A DNA stretch of 64,000 nucleotides from Sipunculus nudus (Eukaryota > Annelida > Sipuncula > Golfingiida > Sipunculidae): positions 40,668,840-40,732,839 of the forward strand of contig CM049322.1 of assembly GCA_026874595.1 (NCBI GenBank), written 5' to 3'. The notes below the pieces were generated by a model that made no database searches, had not been told where the DNA came from, and saw nothing but the letters and a program-made list of their open reading frames with translations. A program made the position numbers and the translations under genes. Within the stretch, counting starts at the first letter, position 1, and each line of letters starts with the position of its first letter. Below, one piece after another: positions 24,847 through 35,241 of the stretch.

Positions 24847-27800
24847 GTTGATGTTGTTGTTATATTATTATTCTTTTTATTAAGTTGTCCCTTTTATTTT
24901 TATTTCTTTTATTGCTTTGTCATTATGCTAAACGTATAATAAAATTTTCAAAATTCGAAATTTATTCCTGAAAACACTTTTCTACACATGACGGTAAACG
25001 TGATCAATATGATATGTGTATAAAATATATAATTAGAAATATATTTTGATATATGTAACCTGTCTGGCAGGGTTCGTTGTCTCAGCGGGTTTGTCAGAGC
25101 TCCAGTTCGTAAACATGAAGCGGTCACGTAACATGTTCGTCCTCGGAGCGTCCTTGACCTTGGGGATTGGAGTTCCGGTCTGGATTGACGGTCATCCAGG
25201 CGTCATTAACACAGGTAAAAGCTAGGAAATTAACAAGTTTTTTTTCCTTTAATATCATAAAGAAAATGTGCAATTTTTTTTACCACAGCTGTATGGAGAT
25301 TAAAATTTATTAAAATTTTACCACAAATTTGACAGGGATAAAGTCACATATAATAAAGAAATATAGTGTGTAATACATGCAAGTTATATGTAAATGAATC
25401 CGACGGAAGGTCAATGAATGTCTTAGCATGAAAATAATCATTTCATTGGTTCAAGTTCATGAATCACTGCTTGTGCACCTTATCCAAAAGATGTTTTTTT
25501 TGTGGAGACATTATAATCTCTCAGCCAAATTATTGGAAACATGTTATGTACAAATAATCCCAAACACCTTCACCGCATATTAGGAGTAAAGTCTACTGCC
25601 ATTTATTTGCCACCTGTTTATCAGCAAAACTCGCCTTTCATCACAATTTACAACTAACGATTTCCCCTTGATATTTTTCGGTGATCGATGATACGCTATC
25701 CTCGCCAACCGCCAACTTTTTTCTCGATCCCGATATCGGCGAAAAACGGGTGTACACTGTATTTTATACTGGGCAGGTAAACCTGTGGGTATTATTGATG
25801 GCTTTTGCAGATTAATAACATAAAGAAGTGAAGGATTAATTAACTAATGCTACAGACAGAACTGTGAGCACACTTTATCTTACGGGGAAAAAATCTGTAT
25901 ATATATCAAGACTTCCTCAAAGGATCCTGAAGCAAGATAAATGCACTTTATTACAAATAGCATTTAGTTGGGTTCTTCATGTGATGTAAAATGTAGCCTG
26001 CTCCGTGGTGAATTCAAATAGTTACTAAAGATTCATACAGATTCCCTCTTTGTTAAATTATTAGACTTATCAATTAAAGATCCCCAAAAGTCAAATATCA
26101 ACAATGCCGAAGTCAGCCGGCAATATGACCATGTGAACACTTAAGAGTTGTACTTATTTTAAAATTATAATGCGAGTTCATTTCTAATTGTAAAAGGAAA
26201 CTCCCTTTAAGGTGCAAACTCTGATATTCAAGCACACTCAGACTTCGCCCATGGTTATCAATACCACCATATTTCATTTATTACCATAGATATTTAATGC
26301 ATGGATCCCTCACCATTGCTTTCAGATCCATTTGATTAATGCCTCCCACGGGCCTCTCTCCCCTATTACATGAAACGAGTACCCGGAATTTAATGATAAT
26401 AGCTACATTTAATATCTACCGGTACGTTTTATATGTATGAAGGTCTTTTTATTTTGGAACATCCTTTGAAGAGTCTGCGCGTGTAAACAAACGTGATATT
26501 TTGTATAACAAGTCTGGGGGTTTTAAACATCACTTGCACTTGGCTATAGCAATGGTCTGATTGTGGTCTTAGAAATGTAAGGGGGATTCAATAAAAATGC
26601 GTGTAAATAAGGTTCATATTTTCATTTTTACCACTAGAAGGGTGACATCACATCTAACACCCTCACTTGTATATGGCAGAACGTAGCTATGAAAAACTGA
26701 AGAAATACACCCAAAGTTCGACTTTACCATTTTTTTCGATATTCGCATCCTTCGAGAATCGTTCGCATGCCCCGTGAAAACACTACTTAAAAGGGGTTAC
26801 ACAGTAATTTCACTAACATAATAATAATAATATATTGTATTTATATAGCGCCAAAATCTCCTATGGTCGGACTCACAGCGCAATTCACACACACACACAC
26901 ACACCCTCACACACACACACATACTCACATACAATTTCATGGAAATCTACTCCCTGTGTCTGACCCAGAAAAAAATGGATATCAATTACCAAAGGCATGA
27001 CGAAAGATATACGTTTTTAAATTAGTTTTTAATGATACAAGAGTTGGAGATTTTCTAAGTGTAATGGGCAGTGAATTCCAAACTTTTGGGGCTATGAAAC
27101 GGAAGGAACGTTCACCGATTTTCATATTACACTTTGGTACTTTAAGAAGATTTCCGCCAGCCGAGCGCAGCGTACGCAAATCCGATAGGTTATTATTTTT
27201 TCAGTCAAATATGATGGAAGTGAGTCATCAAAATGGCGGTAAACAAAAAGAGCAATTTTTTATTGTGTACGGTACTTGACGGGAAGATAATGGAGCTGTT
27301 TTAGCAGCGGGGTGACGTAGTCGGCCTTACGATTCTTAAGAATGAGACGCGCCGCATTATTCTGGACCATATGTAGCCGCGAGACTTGCTCTGCAGGTAA
27401 CCCAGCAAGAACTGAATTACAATAATCCATGCGAGATATTACTGTGGCGCAAAGAGTAAAACTGTTCAAAGGTGCACGCTGATTCGGGTACATAAACTGC
27501 ACTGCAATCCGTGAACACGAAATTGAACTCTTTAAGAAGCAGGGAATAAAAATGCGTGCAGGATTGATCATGCCTAACAAACCTGTGGCTGATATCAATA
27601 TTACATTACATTAGTTTATCGAAAACCACTCAGCAGAAAGGTTGCAGCCGGAGGGTCGCAATATCATGCAATGTTAAAATACCTTCAATACTTAAAAGTT
27701 TATGTTTTTCAATAATTGGTAGAAAACTACATATAGGAGTGACAGCTTACTATGGCAATTACAAATTTTATAATAAATCTTTCGCCATAAATCTAAATGT

Positions 27801-30800
27801 TTTAGAACCGTCTCTTTACAATGATCTGGCAGATAAAATGTGTCCCTGAATACGTCGCCATCTTTGGATATATATCGCAGGTTATATTTTTAGCATTTAT
27901 ATAGAGTTCATGTTTTTATATGCCATCATCCAAACATCAACTGTCAACTAAGACAGTTTATGCATGTGACCAAAGACCTTGACCTTGGGTCTGATGTATT
28001 GTAAAATGTAGACTGATTTATCATATTTTAAAATAATTATGTTTATAGAATGAGTTGCAAGGTAGGTAATTATTAACCTTTTTGAAAATTAGACCCTTTA
28101 TTCCTCTCTCTATATATAAATTATACATAAATATATAGAATAAATTCGTTAATTCATCCAATTTTTAATACTCTTCGGTAGCATATATGTGGTTTAGTGT
28201 GATGTGATCCCATCGGACTTGTGTGTCCATATTCTAACAGTATGTTGATGCTTAGCTTATTAGAAATAAATAGTTATACACTGGCATTTTGGATAGCCTG
28301 CGCACTCAGGTTTAATACAATGTCACAGCAACAAAGAGTCCGTGTTTGTTGAGTGATAGTACAACCGTTAATTGCTCGCCTCTGGTTCAGCTTTTTGCTC
28401 TCCAAGATTTGTCTGCGTTCAAATATGAAGCACAGTCTGAGTACCATTATTACATACCATTCTCTGTATACCCTACTATGATTTGAGGATTAGGGCGTGG
28501 TCCAAATAAGGCGTTACTCCGCTCTAAAATCTGCCGATACACATCCCCTTGCCACCAAACTCTCTACTAAGACAGATTCTCAAAAGGCTGCTATCACGGT
28601 ATATTTTGCAAACTTCACTTCTCCGTATACCCTTCGTACATATGTCGCGCAATTATCTTGCGAGAAGCAATCGGGCCAATACTTGAGCAGAACATAAATG
28701 CCATGAAATGCATTGAGATGCATTGTCAGCATCAGTTCTTGTCAAGAGGTCAGTGACAGAAGAGAGACCAGCAAGTTCTAAAACCTGCCCTGACCATGGA
28801 TTAAGGGAAAGCGTTTGATATTGAACAGGAAGCGAATAATGTCGTGCTACATTTTTGCGACATTAGTACATATGTCGCGCGATAACCTTGCGACCGGGGT
28901 GAAGGGTTTACGTTTGCTTCTTTGGCAAAATCAACTGTTTTTCAAGAGTACGCGAACAGATCGTGGATATGTCGAGAAATGAACGGACGAACTCCGCTGC
29001 TCTCGCAAGACATGCGCGAGACTTTCTCCATACAGTCGAAAACGGTTTCGGGTTTGCACGAAGATTTTGCGAACAAAACGTACGTCGTAGCTCTTGCGCA
29101 TATGACGAAGCTTTTTATACATTTTCGAGAGCAAATCACGAGCAAATCATTACCCGGGATGCTGAAAACGGGATGCTTTAATTTTTTTTAATTCCTGCAA
29201 AACTTAAAACGAACAAATGGCGACGCTTCCGTACCACCTCGCATGAATAGCGAACTTTTGTAGCCAAAATACAAATGTTGGACTTTATTTCAACAATCGC
29301 ATCAGTCGCGAATCTCTCGTGTGCTCCGTAAAAAAAAACCTCTTTTATTTGTCACATATTCATTTACACGACACTCATCTTCGGCCAGACATTTTCAAAG
29401 TTCTATCGTCTAATTTGTGTAGATGTTTAATTTAGTAAACCCGCTATCCTTGAATCACAGTGTACTGCATTGTCCATTTATAGACGTTTACATAGTAAAT
29501 CCTCAAGACCCTGTAACAAGTACAAGAGATGATTATATCACAATTTTTGTTAATCAGGATCAAGTCATACACGGTGTTTAATACACGTGGAACAAAATAT
29601 GTAATGATTCAAGGGAAACAACCCCCACGCAGACGTATACCATTCAGAATATTTTTTTTTAAACCTGCAAATATTAATGATCATACTTGTGGATGTCATA
29701 TTACCTTTTTCATGACGTACGACAATTAATCTTTTATTTTGGTTTTTGTTGAACATATGTATTTTTATTTGTATATTTACGCATATTTTCTTAACTTGTT
29801 ATACGTAGATACATGTGGTTTAAATCTCATTTGTAATTATAAATTTTTGTAGCGCTCTTTAAAACATCCTCTTCATGTACATAAGTAACAAGCCAGGTTC
29901 GACACAAATGAAATGATTGAAGATGCAACGATACTTATATTTGAAACACTTGGTCCTATCTTGAATGCAAAATATCAAATTACAACAATCAAGACTTAAC
30001 TACTTCCGATCATCTTTCACCCCTCACGTAACTCCAATATTTTGATCTTAGATGGGGATCCGGGGAGTGGCAGATGGTTCGTCCCCCCCCCCTTTTTTTT
30101 CATCCGCCCTAACCTTTTTAACGTTTTAAGACCATTCTTTTGCCGCCTGAAACCCACTCTTTTTTTTCTTGACTTGGGGCCCTTTGTCATTAGTCCTTTT
30201 TGTCTAAACCCCTCTTTTTTCTACATCCTAGATCCGCCCCTGGATCTTCACCAATGGGCTGCAGGAATTAAGAAAAGGGGGCATAGAGGGAGGGGGTATG
30301 GACATGCGAGGCGCCCCATAATCCGCCCCTGATCTTGTTTTGGCGAGTTAACGGGGTGATTCTGTATTGGGTGTTCATCAAGTTTTCTTACATTGCTACA
30401 GGTAGTATGACCGGTGATCAGATTCTGCTGGTTCTGTTGAAGTCTAACATGCTGGTCGGAGGGTTAATGGCTTTAATATTAGACAACACGCTGCCAGGTA
30501 AGTTTTATAAGGCCACAAATGGTAGGTTTTCAGGCATCGCCCGATTACTTTTTAACCCACCGCATCAAAATGTGTATTTGGATTTTCAGTAGAAACTTAA
30601 ATGTTTTTAGCTCCAGTCGAAATATATTCTTTAGAAAAATGAAATAATCTGTAAATTATTCTATAGAATCTCGTTTTGTTATTGTGTGCTTTTACCTTTT
30701 TACCAAATAATTAGAAAGTTTAAAATGAAAATGTAAAAAAAATCACCCTCAGGCACTAATTCTGACAAAACGTGTCAAACAGCCTCATTCGGGCCTGTCT

Positions 30801-31893
30801 GGAACGCCAGAGTAGCCGTCTCTAACGTTCGCTGTATCTCCTGGCTGTCGATTCAGAGGAGACCTCAAAATATTGAAAAATTATTTGCGATTATAATAAA
30901 TTATGAAATATTGATAATATTCAGGGAGTATAAAGCGTCCAGGGTGAACATTCGAAAATCCTCTCCGATTCAGAGGAGACCGCAAAATACTCAAAAATTA
31001 TTTGCGATTATAATGAACTATGAAATATTGATAATATTCAGGGAGTATAAAGCGTCCAGGGTGAACATTTGAAATCCTCTCCGATTCCTGTCTTAGCCTG
31101 GCTGAATCCATGTAGTCTGTCTCCTCTACGGTCATCTAGCCTTCAGTCTTACAAAATACTTATATTCTGGCTTTAAAGCGGGATAATACATGTAATATAA
31201 ATCAAATAGCACAAAGGTCTCCATAAGCTTTGAGTACAAATTACGAGCGACTCTCTTACGGTTGTTCTTTTGTTATACTGCTTTATGTCAATATGTATAA
31301 GTAATTATTTTGTTTAAATTTATGATATCATCTCCAATTATTACCAACTCGTTTCTGTAAAATTTCACAAATTTAATTCAGATTTGTTTATATCTAAGTA
31401 TATATTTCGGTTATGAAAGGAAATTGATGATTGCATAAATGTAACGTTGGTGTTGTAGAAATGTAACGCTGATGTTTGCACAAATATACAAAGGTAACTT
31501 TAATTAATTAATTTGTTTTAATTATTTTTTTAATTTATGTTTTAATTCATGTTTTATTAATTTTTGTTTTGAATTAATTTTAAAAATATAACGTTGGCGT
31601 TTGTTCAAATTCCATGTAGATGTTTGCACAAATATACAAAGGTAACGTTAATTAATTACAGTTCCAATTTACGCCAGATGTGTTTATCTTTTCTTTCAGA
31701 TCCAGACCGAATGATATCAACAGAAGAAAGTATGTCAGAAAAAGACGAGGACACGGGTGATATATATGACTTCCCATGCGGGATGCAATTCTTGCGTAAA
31801 ATCCGCTGTTTTCGGTGGACACCATGTTGTCCCACGTTCAAAGGCTACAGAGTCCCAGGTTACAAAAACTGTAAAACGCCGGCAGCATCTTAA
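12702..31893 (+). CDS. SLC23A1-like: SLC23 nucleobase/ascorbate transporter, 13 coding exons
   Basis: Joining 12702-12929, 14640-14797, 15423-15505, 16786-16889, 18553-18734, 19466-19589, 20472-20625, 21592-21741, 22860-22963, 23591-23720, 25071-25214, 30402-30497 and 31700-31893 gives 1851 nt, 616 residues plus TAA, with GT-AG introns and matching phases throughout. Family hallmarks seen: LQHF at the start of TM1 (Q76-H77), LPIIQG and LSLPQW, the TM8 core [12 protein letters not shown] (370-381), [10 protein letters not shown], and the NAT signature region [10 protein letters not shown] (420-429). The C-terminal tail carries YDFPCGM and CPTFKG, as in vertebrate SVCTs. SLC23 proteins are plasma-membrane, 14-helix elevator-type carriers for ascorbate (Na+-coupled) or nucleobases; length fits SVCT1/2 (about 600-650). 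The substrate cannot be set from sequence: the signature begins with D where SVCTs have P. The acidic N-terminus holds three copies of a nonapeptide. Start is the first ATG after a probable acceptor at 12688. Upstream noncoding exons were not found. Confidence 0.95.
12750..12830 (+). repeat. 27-bp coding tandem repeat, three copies
   Basis: Units 12750-12776, 12777-12803 and 12804-12830 encode [18 protein letters not shown] and ELPEVKVEI. Units 1 and 2 differ at one base; unit 3 diverges only at its end. The near identity points to recent slippage within the SLC23 N-terminal exon. Confidence 0.9.
13221..13500 (+). repeat. tRNA-derived SINE in SLC23 intron 1
   Basis: A-box-like TGTGGTCTAGGGGGTA near 13229 and B-box-like GAGTTCAAATC near 13263 at tRNA spacing, then a SINE body with CTTTCTCGGGGTTCCTCAGT. 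Acceptor-stem pairing is not intact. Confidence 0.55.
14138..14210. repeat. TA microsatellite in SLC23 intron 1
   Basis: An uninterrupted run of about 36 TA units. It alone accounts for Ile-Tyr repeat peptides on both strands. Confidence 0.95.
14640..14797 (+). CDS. SLC23A1-like: SLC23 exon 2 (residues 77-129)
   Basis: Acceptor ACATTTCAG, donor AACAG|GTATG, ending in a split Arg codon. It encodes TM1-TM2: HFLVMF, the small-residue stretch after it, then a loop and [16 protein letters not shown], the usual SLC23 TM2 ending. Confidence 0.95.
14920..15045. mobile_element. pogo/Tigger-like end fragment
   Basis: Reverse strand reads ACACTGAAACCCCGTG, then CGGACACCCCGTGTATAACG, the layout of pogo-type ends. 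Only a fragment, in SLC23 intron 2. Confidence 0.35.
15423..15505 (+). CDS. SLC23A1-like: SLC23 exon 3 (residues 129-157)
   Basis: Acceptor TCTCCAAAG. Encodes [20 protein letters not shown] then SLPQWRCG, the conserved TM3 region. The donor is a tandem GTGGTGAG; the downstream GTGAGT is the better match. Use of the upstream GT (exon end 15502) would remove one Gly only. Confidence 0.93.
15704..16100. mobile_element. CGCG-rich MITE, copy 2 (SLC23 intron 3)
   Basis: Left end TATACTGTGGTTGCCTTTTT, then ATTCGCG and TTTCGCGATATTCGCG. The right end inverted reads TTGGTTGGCTTTATATTCG, then GAAATTTCGCGAT. Length about 400 bp. Confidence 0.7.
16786..16889 (+). CDS. SLC23A1-like: SLC23 exon 4 (residues 157-191)
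   Basis: Acceptor TTGCTCTCAG, donor GAATGAG|GTAC, phase 0. Encodes the extracellular TM3-TM4 loop with three N-glycosylation sequons (N165, N170, N175), then VTWQMRMNE, the counterpart of the WQ-R-x-x-ELQG segment that leads into TM4. Confidence 0.93.
17455..17715 (-). repeat. tRNA-derived SINE in SLC23 intron 4, reverse orientation
   Basis: On the minus strand: GTCGTGAGTTAAGAATCCCG (B-box-like), then CCACCCAGCAGTAGAAATGG and GTACC, later GGCGTCCCATCC-like sequence. The central CACCCAG...ATGGGTAC motif is shared with the element at 22395. Confidence 0.55.
18553..18734 (+). CDS. SLC23A1-like: SLC23 exon 5 (residues 192-252)
   Basis: Acceptor CATTATAG. Encodes [19 protein letters not shown] then [10 protein letters not shown] and the next helix. 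The donor AAT|GTTTGT is weak, but it is the one that keeps phase with the next exon; without splicing the frame stops 13 nt further on. Confidence 0.92.
19088..19465. repeat. ATT/TTA microsatellite array ending at SLC23 exon 6
   Basis: About 370 bp of imperfect ATT, GTT and ATC triplets. The array runs into TTTTCACACAG, the acceptor of exon 6, leaving only about ten bases of non-repeat sequence before it. Confidence 0.9.
19466..19589 (+). CDS. SLC23A1-like: SLC23 exon 6 (residues 252-293)
   Basis: Encodes the helix [11 protein letters not shown], then [13 protein letters not shown] and WFPLFQTYP, as in the SVCT TM5-TM6 stretch. The acceptor (TTTTCACACAG) sits at the end of a roughly 370-bp ATT-rich array. 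Donor CCCC|GTAAGT is strong. Confidence 0.93.
20094..20397. repeat. GA-rich microsatellite in SLC23 intron 6
   Basis: Short TA run, then about 290 bp of GA repeats with GACAGACA interruptions on the plus strand, ending about 75 nt before exon 7. Purine-rich enough for triplex (H-DNA) formation. The Arg-Glu and Ser-Leu frames in it are not genes. Confidence 0.92.
20472..20625 (+). CDS. SLC23A1-like: SLC23 exon 7 (residues 294-345)
   Basis: Acceptor TTCCGGTACAG, donor CCGT|GTAAGTG. Encodes [20 protein letters not shown], then the hydrophilic loop [13 protein letters not shown] and the WLRVPYPF segment before TM8. A large GA array ends about 75 nt upstream of the acceptor. Confidence 0.94.
21592..21741 (+). 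CDS. SLC23A1-like: SLC23 exon 8, TM8 substrate-site core (residues 345-395)
   Basis: Acceptor TTCTTTTTCAG. Encodes [32 protein letters not shown] and [13 protein letters not shown]. The Glu in ESIGDYYA (E370) lies in the TM8 substrate-binding motif of the NAT/NCS2 superfamily. Confidence 0.96.
22395..22735 (+). repeat. tRNA-derived SINE in SLC23 intron 8
   Basis: A-box-like GGTGGCGTAATGATTAGTGC near 22407, B-box-like GTTGTGGATTTGCGTCCC near 22446, then CACCCAGGAGTGAATGGGTAC and a CCTACCTACCTGCC tail. Full-length looking. Confidence 0.6.
22860..22963 (+). CDS. SLC23A1-like: SLC23 exon 9, NAT signature (residues 395-429)
   Basis: Acceptor GACCTTAG, donor AAAG|GTAAAG. Encodes [24 protein letters not shown] and IGIIAITK. 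The NAT signature is normally [QEP]-N-x-G-x4-T-[RKG]; here the first position is D420. Confidence 0.95.
23591..23720 (+). CDS. SLC23A1-like: SLC23 exon 10 (residues 430-473)
   Basis: Acceptor TTAACACCAG, donor GTCG|GTAAGA. Encodes [18 protein letters not shown], then [17 protein letters not shown] and the next helix start, a close match to the SLC23 consensus. A MITE copy begins about 18 nt past the exon. Confidence 0.95.
23738..24108. mobile_element. CGCG-rich MITE, copy 3 (SLC23 intron 10)
   Basis: Left end TGCGGTTAGCTTCATATTCT, then TATTCGCGATATTTC. The right end inverted reads ACTGTGGTTGCTTTTTTGTT, then TTCGCGATATTCGCG. It begins about 18 nt past exon 10. Confidence 0.7.
24799..24846. 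repeat. ATT microsatellite in SLC23 intron 10
   Basis: About 16 uninterrupted ATT units. Confidence 0.9.
25071..25214 (+). CDS. SLC23A1-like: SLC23 exon 11 (residues 473-521)
   Basis: Acceptor TGTCTGGCAG, donor ACAG|GTAAAA. Encodes [20 protein letters not shown], then helix 12 and [14 protein letters not shown]. Matches the NLQFVDLNSSRNLF-type motif of SVCTs. Confidence 0.95.
26820..27600 (-). mobile_element. CR1/L2-type LINE 3' fragment in SLC23 intron 11
   Basis: The minus strand encodes the end of a LINE reverse-transcriptase polyprotein in two frames: 27598-27260 ([39 protein letters not shown]) and 27179-26982 ([25 protein letters not shown]). A frameshift separates them. The 3' end reads GCGCTATATAAATACAA then ATT units, a typical CR1/L2 tail, here next to a CA repeat (26888-26927). 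Confidence 0.85.
28630..29200. repeat. CpG-rich island with repeated TCGCGC boxes, unclassified
   Basis: GTACATATGTCGCGC occurs at 28637 and 28866 in near-identical 28-bp blocks. The block 28920-29190 is unusually CpG-rich, with open frames on both strands. No protein family recognised; probably a DNA repeat rather than a gene. Confidence 0.4.
30402..30497 (+). CDS. SLC23A1-like: SLC23 exon 12 (residues 521-553)
   Basis: Acceptor ATTGCTACAG, donor CCAG|GTAAGT. Encodes [20 protein letters not shown] then [12 protein letters not shown], the last transmembrane helix of the family. It follows the longest intron, 5187 nt. Confidence 0.94.
30849..31085. repeat. 117-bp tandem duplication in SLC23 intron 12
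   Basis: Two nearly identical copies start with CGATTCAGAGGAGACC (30849 and 30966) and end with GTGAACATT. Only a few substitutions separate them. Confidence 0.9.
31700..31893 (+). CDS. SLC23A1-like: SLC23 exon 13, C-terminal tail and stop (residues 553-616)
   Basis: Acceptor TCTTTCAG. Encodes an acidic cytoplasmic linker ([14 protein letters not shown]), then [18 protein letters not shown] and [14 protein letters not shown], ending PAAS and TAA. The YDFP-GM and CP-FKG pairs match vertebrate SVCT tails. Confidence 0.93.
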
Positions 31894-31971
31894 AAATAAT
31901 TATGCAATAATGAAATTGTTCATTTTGGAAATAACTTGGAAATGAGCACCTAGGTAATCAAGGGCTGATAA

Positions 31972-31988
31972 AATAAAATATGAATAAA
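31972..31988 (+). promoter_or_regulatory. candidate polyadenylation signals of the SLC23 gene
   Basis: Two AATAAA hexamers (31972-31977 and 31983-31988) lie about 80-95 nt after the stop codon in transcript orientation. Positions fit a short 3' UTR. No transcript data support it. Confidence 0.45.
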
Positions 31989-32402
31989 ATTTATGAATTA
32001 GTTTCATGGGATTGGACATGACATGGATACCATAATTGTTATTACATATGATATGTATCCCTGTTTTTCCACGTATCCTTTATAATTGTATGGTTTAATT
32101 ATAAAGGCCAGAGCAAATTAACTGATAAAATAAAATATACAATTTTAAATACACCATACGTTATGCTATCAAAAGCTCTATTTAAAGAACGAAAACAAAT
32201 GTTCATATCCTCAAAATGTAATTTTGTAAAATCACTTTTTTCGCGCCTTATGTTTATCCAAACTCCTTAGAACAAGTTATTTTGGGTGTGGCTCTTCTAT
32301 GAAGGGAGATCTAGTCATTTCAACATTATATTTCACATTTCAACATTAAAAAGTAATTTCTTCATCTTTATTAATAGTTTAAAACAGCACAGAAATAATT
32401 TT

Positions 32403-32453
<51 letters not shown>

Positions 32454-35185
32454 GTTGTACCATATGTTAAAACATGTATAGGTATATAATTTACTTGGTA
32501 TAGACGAATTGTAATGTTAGTGTTGTGAGTAATATGTACTTCTTTACATGTTTTTTACATGATGATATATACCCACTGTTTCTTCTATGCATGATTTTAT
32601 TAATAAGTGTTATATGTGTTGTAATATTAAAGAACGTATATTCAATATGTTTTTTGTTTGCAAGTTACGTGTTACTTTCGACAAATACTTGACTAATCAA
32701 GTAATGTGGGACATTGACTCAATACCGGAGTCGAGTCCCATTTATTTAGTCCCGGCCCTATAGTGGGACTTGGCTGATGACACCTGTGTTATTCTTATCC
32801 AAGTCCATATCTAATCTATGATCCATGAAATATCATTATGTGTCTATTCTTATATTTATGTTAATCCCATTAAAAAATCCCAAACATTGATTGCAATGTT
32901 TGTTTTAATTGTGCAAACTACAGTAGCAGGCATAGAAATACCAACGTTTCCCACTAAGCAATATTCGAATCTGCCCTGATATTTCAGCCACATTGGTTTC
33001 TTTGTGCCTTTTTTTCACATTTGTAAATATGCCATACTCAAACCAGAACGGGAAGATATAATAAGATACTAGCAGTTCAAAGGCAATCGTGAAGGTCAAG
33101 TTATAGATTAACCCAATATTCATATAAAGTTCAAGAAAACGTATTCCAAATCTCATATTTTCATATAATACATTTTCCTATGAAAAAAAATAATATGGAT
33201 TTTACATATACAGAACCCGGTTTTTTCTATTTATTTTTCTAAAAAAACATAAGGCTGTGTGATTTATTCAAAAACTATTGGCACTTCTAGGGAAATCCCC
33301 TGTGACTAAAAATTCTATATCTCATCAGAAGCTTAGGATTACTGACACTGTCAGCTCCAAAATGTGAATAAAATGAATAAAAAAAAACATATATTGGTAG
33401 ATTTAAGTCATTTCTAACTTTTACCTGTGACGTCACACTTTGCACAAGTCAACGACATCAGGTCCTATTCTCTGTTCTGGATGAAATTTACCATATAGGA
33501 AATATGAGCACTTCCGTTCACTGTAGCTTGGCGTATGAACAGTATTATGCACCTTTATGCTGTATGCTGAAACTTTCTCAGGTATGCATTAGGCTCTTGG
33601 GGCAGTGTTTGATGTCGGGTCGATTATAAAGCTTATAACCATTATAACCCAGAAAAGACTAGACCATTTCAGAAAAATTTGTCCGGAATTAAGAAGTATA
33701 GACATCTTCCTATATCGAAGCAAAACCAGTCTTGAGAGAAGTACTCAGACCAATTTATGAATGTAAAAGGGTTCCTTATAGCTACCAAACCCTTTTAAAA
33801 ATGTTTAAATGCATCCATATGATTCGAGATCCGCTGAAACATAAAACGTAAATATACATTTACATGTCAATGTATACACACATCATCTAATTGTGCAATT
33901 TTATAAATCTGATTGATTTTGCATATGTAAGTATATGGGTTAGCGTTTGAAAAAAATGTATATATTATACGTATTTGGCTCATGAAAGATAACAAGATGC
34001 ACAACGTTACTATAGTACAAATGCACAGGTGCAATATACATGTGTAAACTACTTTTCTATTCTTGTTTACTATATCATGTGAATTTATAATGTGTATATT
34101 AAGAGAAGAATTAATATAGGGCTATGCCCTGTTTTCAAATCCCTTTCTATTTTTTTAATGAAAATATTGTTTAAACTAATATAAAGCTGGCTGGGTGAGT
34201 ATTTTTAGCAAGTTTTGCTTTGCTCAATCAAAATAAAATTAAGCGTGGAACAACCACTTTCGGGACATTGTTTTCGATACAGTGTGTCCCATCAAAATCA
34301 GTAGTAAGATAATACATGTCAGGGATGGCCAAACTATTGCTTGCAGGCAACATCCTGAGGTTTATCTTTTCCGCCCAAAATGTTCTTGTACGGCAGTGAT
34401 GATAATTATGATGTTTTCCAAACCGATTGTTGATTCCTGGCTTCCTCTGTGTATATATTAATGAACTAAGGGTAATTCAGTTGTAAAAGCTCTTATAACG
34501 CCTCCGTGAAGAATTATGATCTTCTTTATCAACAACATGTTTCTGAACACAGCAATGTTTACAAACGGGGAAACATGTTACCTAAGGTGGTAGGTTGCAA
34601 ATATGTGGAGGTAGAAAGGTCACTTAGTGCAAACCGCCATTTGCCTCTGGTTTATCAGACTTGCTGCAAGATACCCTTGTTGACTTTGTGTTTATTATTT
34701 TGGCGGGCCCCCACATATTATAACCATGTTGACATAAGCAAAACAAGCAGGCTGTGTGCGGTGATATCCACGTTTTCTGGCCTATTTTTTTTTTATAAAA
34801 GCTCCAGGGGATTACCTTTTGTTTATAAAGGTCAGATAGGTAATTGGGCCCGTTTAACATTTGTATCATTAACTGAGACGGTCAATATTTTGCCATCACG
34901 GATAATAAGATGACATACTAATATGAATCATGAAGAATAGAAACGTTAACCGGTTAAAACTTAAATCAGTTAAACATTGAAACATATTAATGTAAAGCTG
35001 AACATGAAAATAATAAAAATATAATGTGATGAAAATAAAACTTAAAAAAATGCATTTAATTTTGAACACTATATAGCACTATCTATAATGCCGATTTAAT
35101 GCACTATACTTTTCATAGTAGCCCTAAAATTACATAAATTTCCCAACATCTAATATGCTTGATAAAAATTAGAGCAGAAAATGGT

Positions 35186-35241
<56 letters not shown>

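Noticed and set aside
28922-29191. 89-codon plus-strand frame and three overlapping ones
   Set aside because: Open on both strands in a CpG-rich repeat-like block; no domain recognised.
34506-34913. 135-codon frame with hydrophobic segments
   Set aside because: It overlaps a dispersed repeat also found at 60775-60930; no splice sites or homology.
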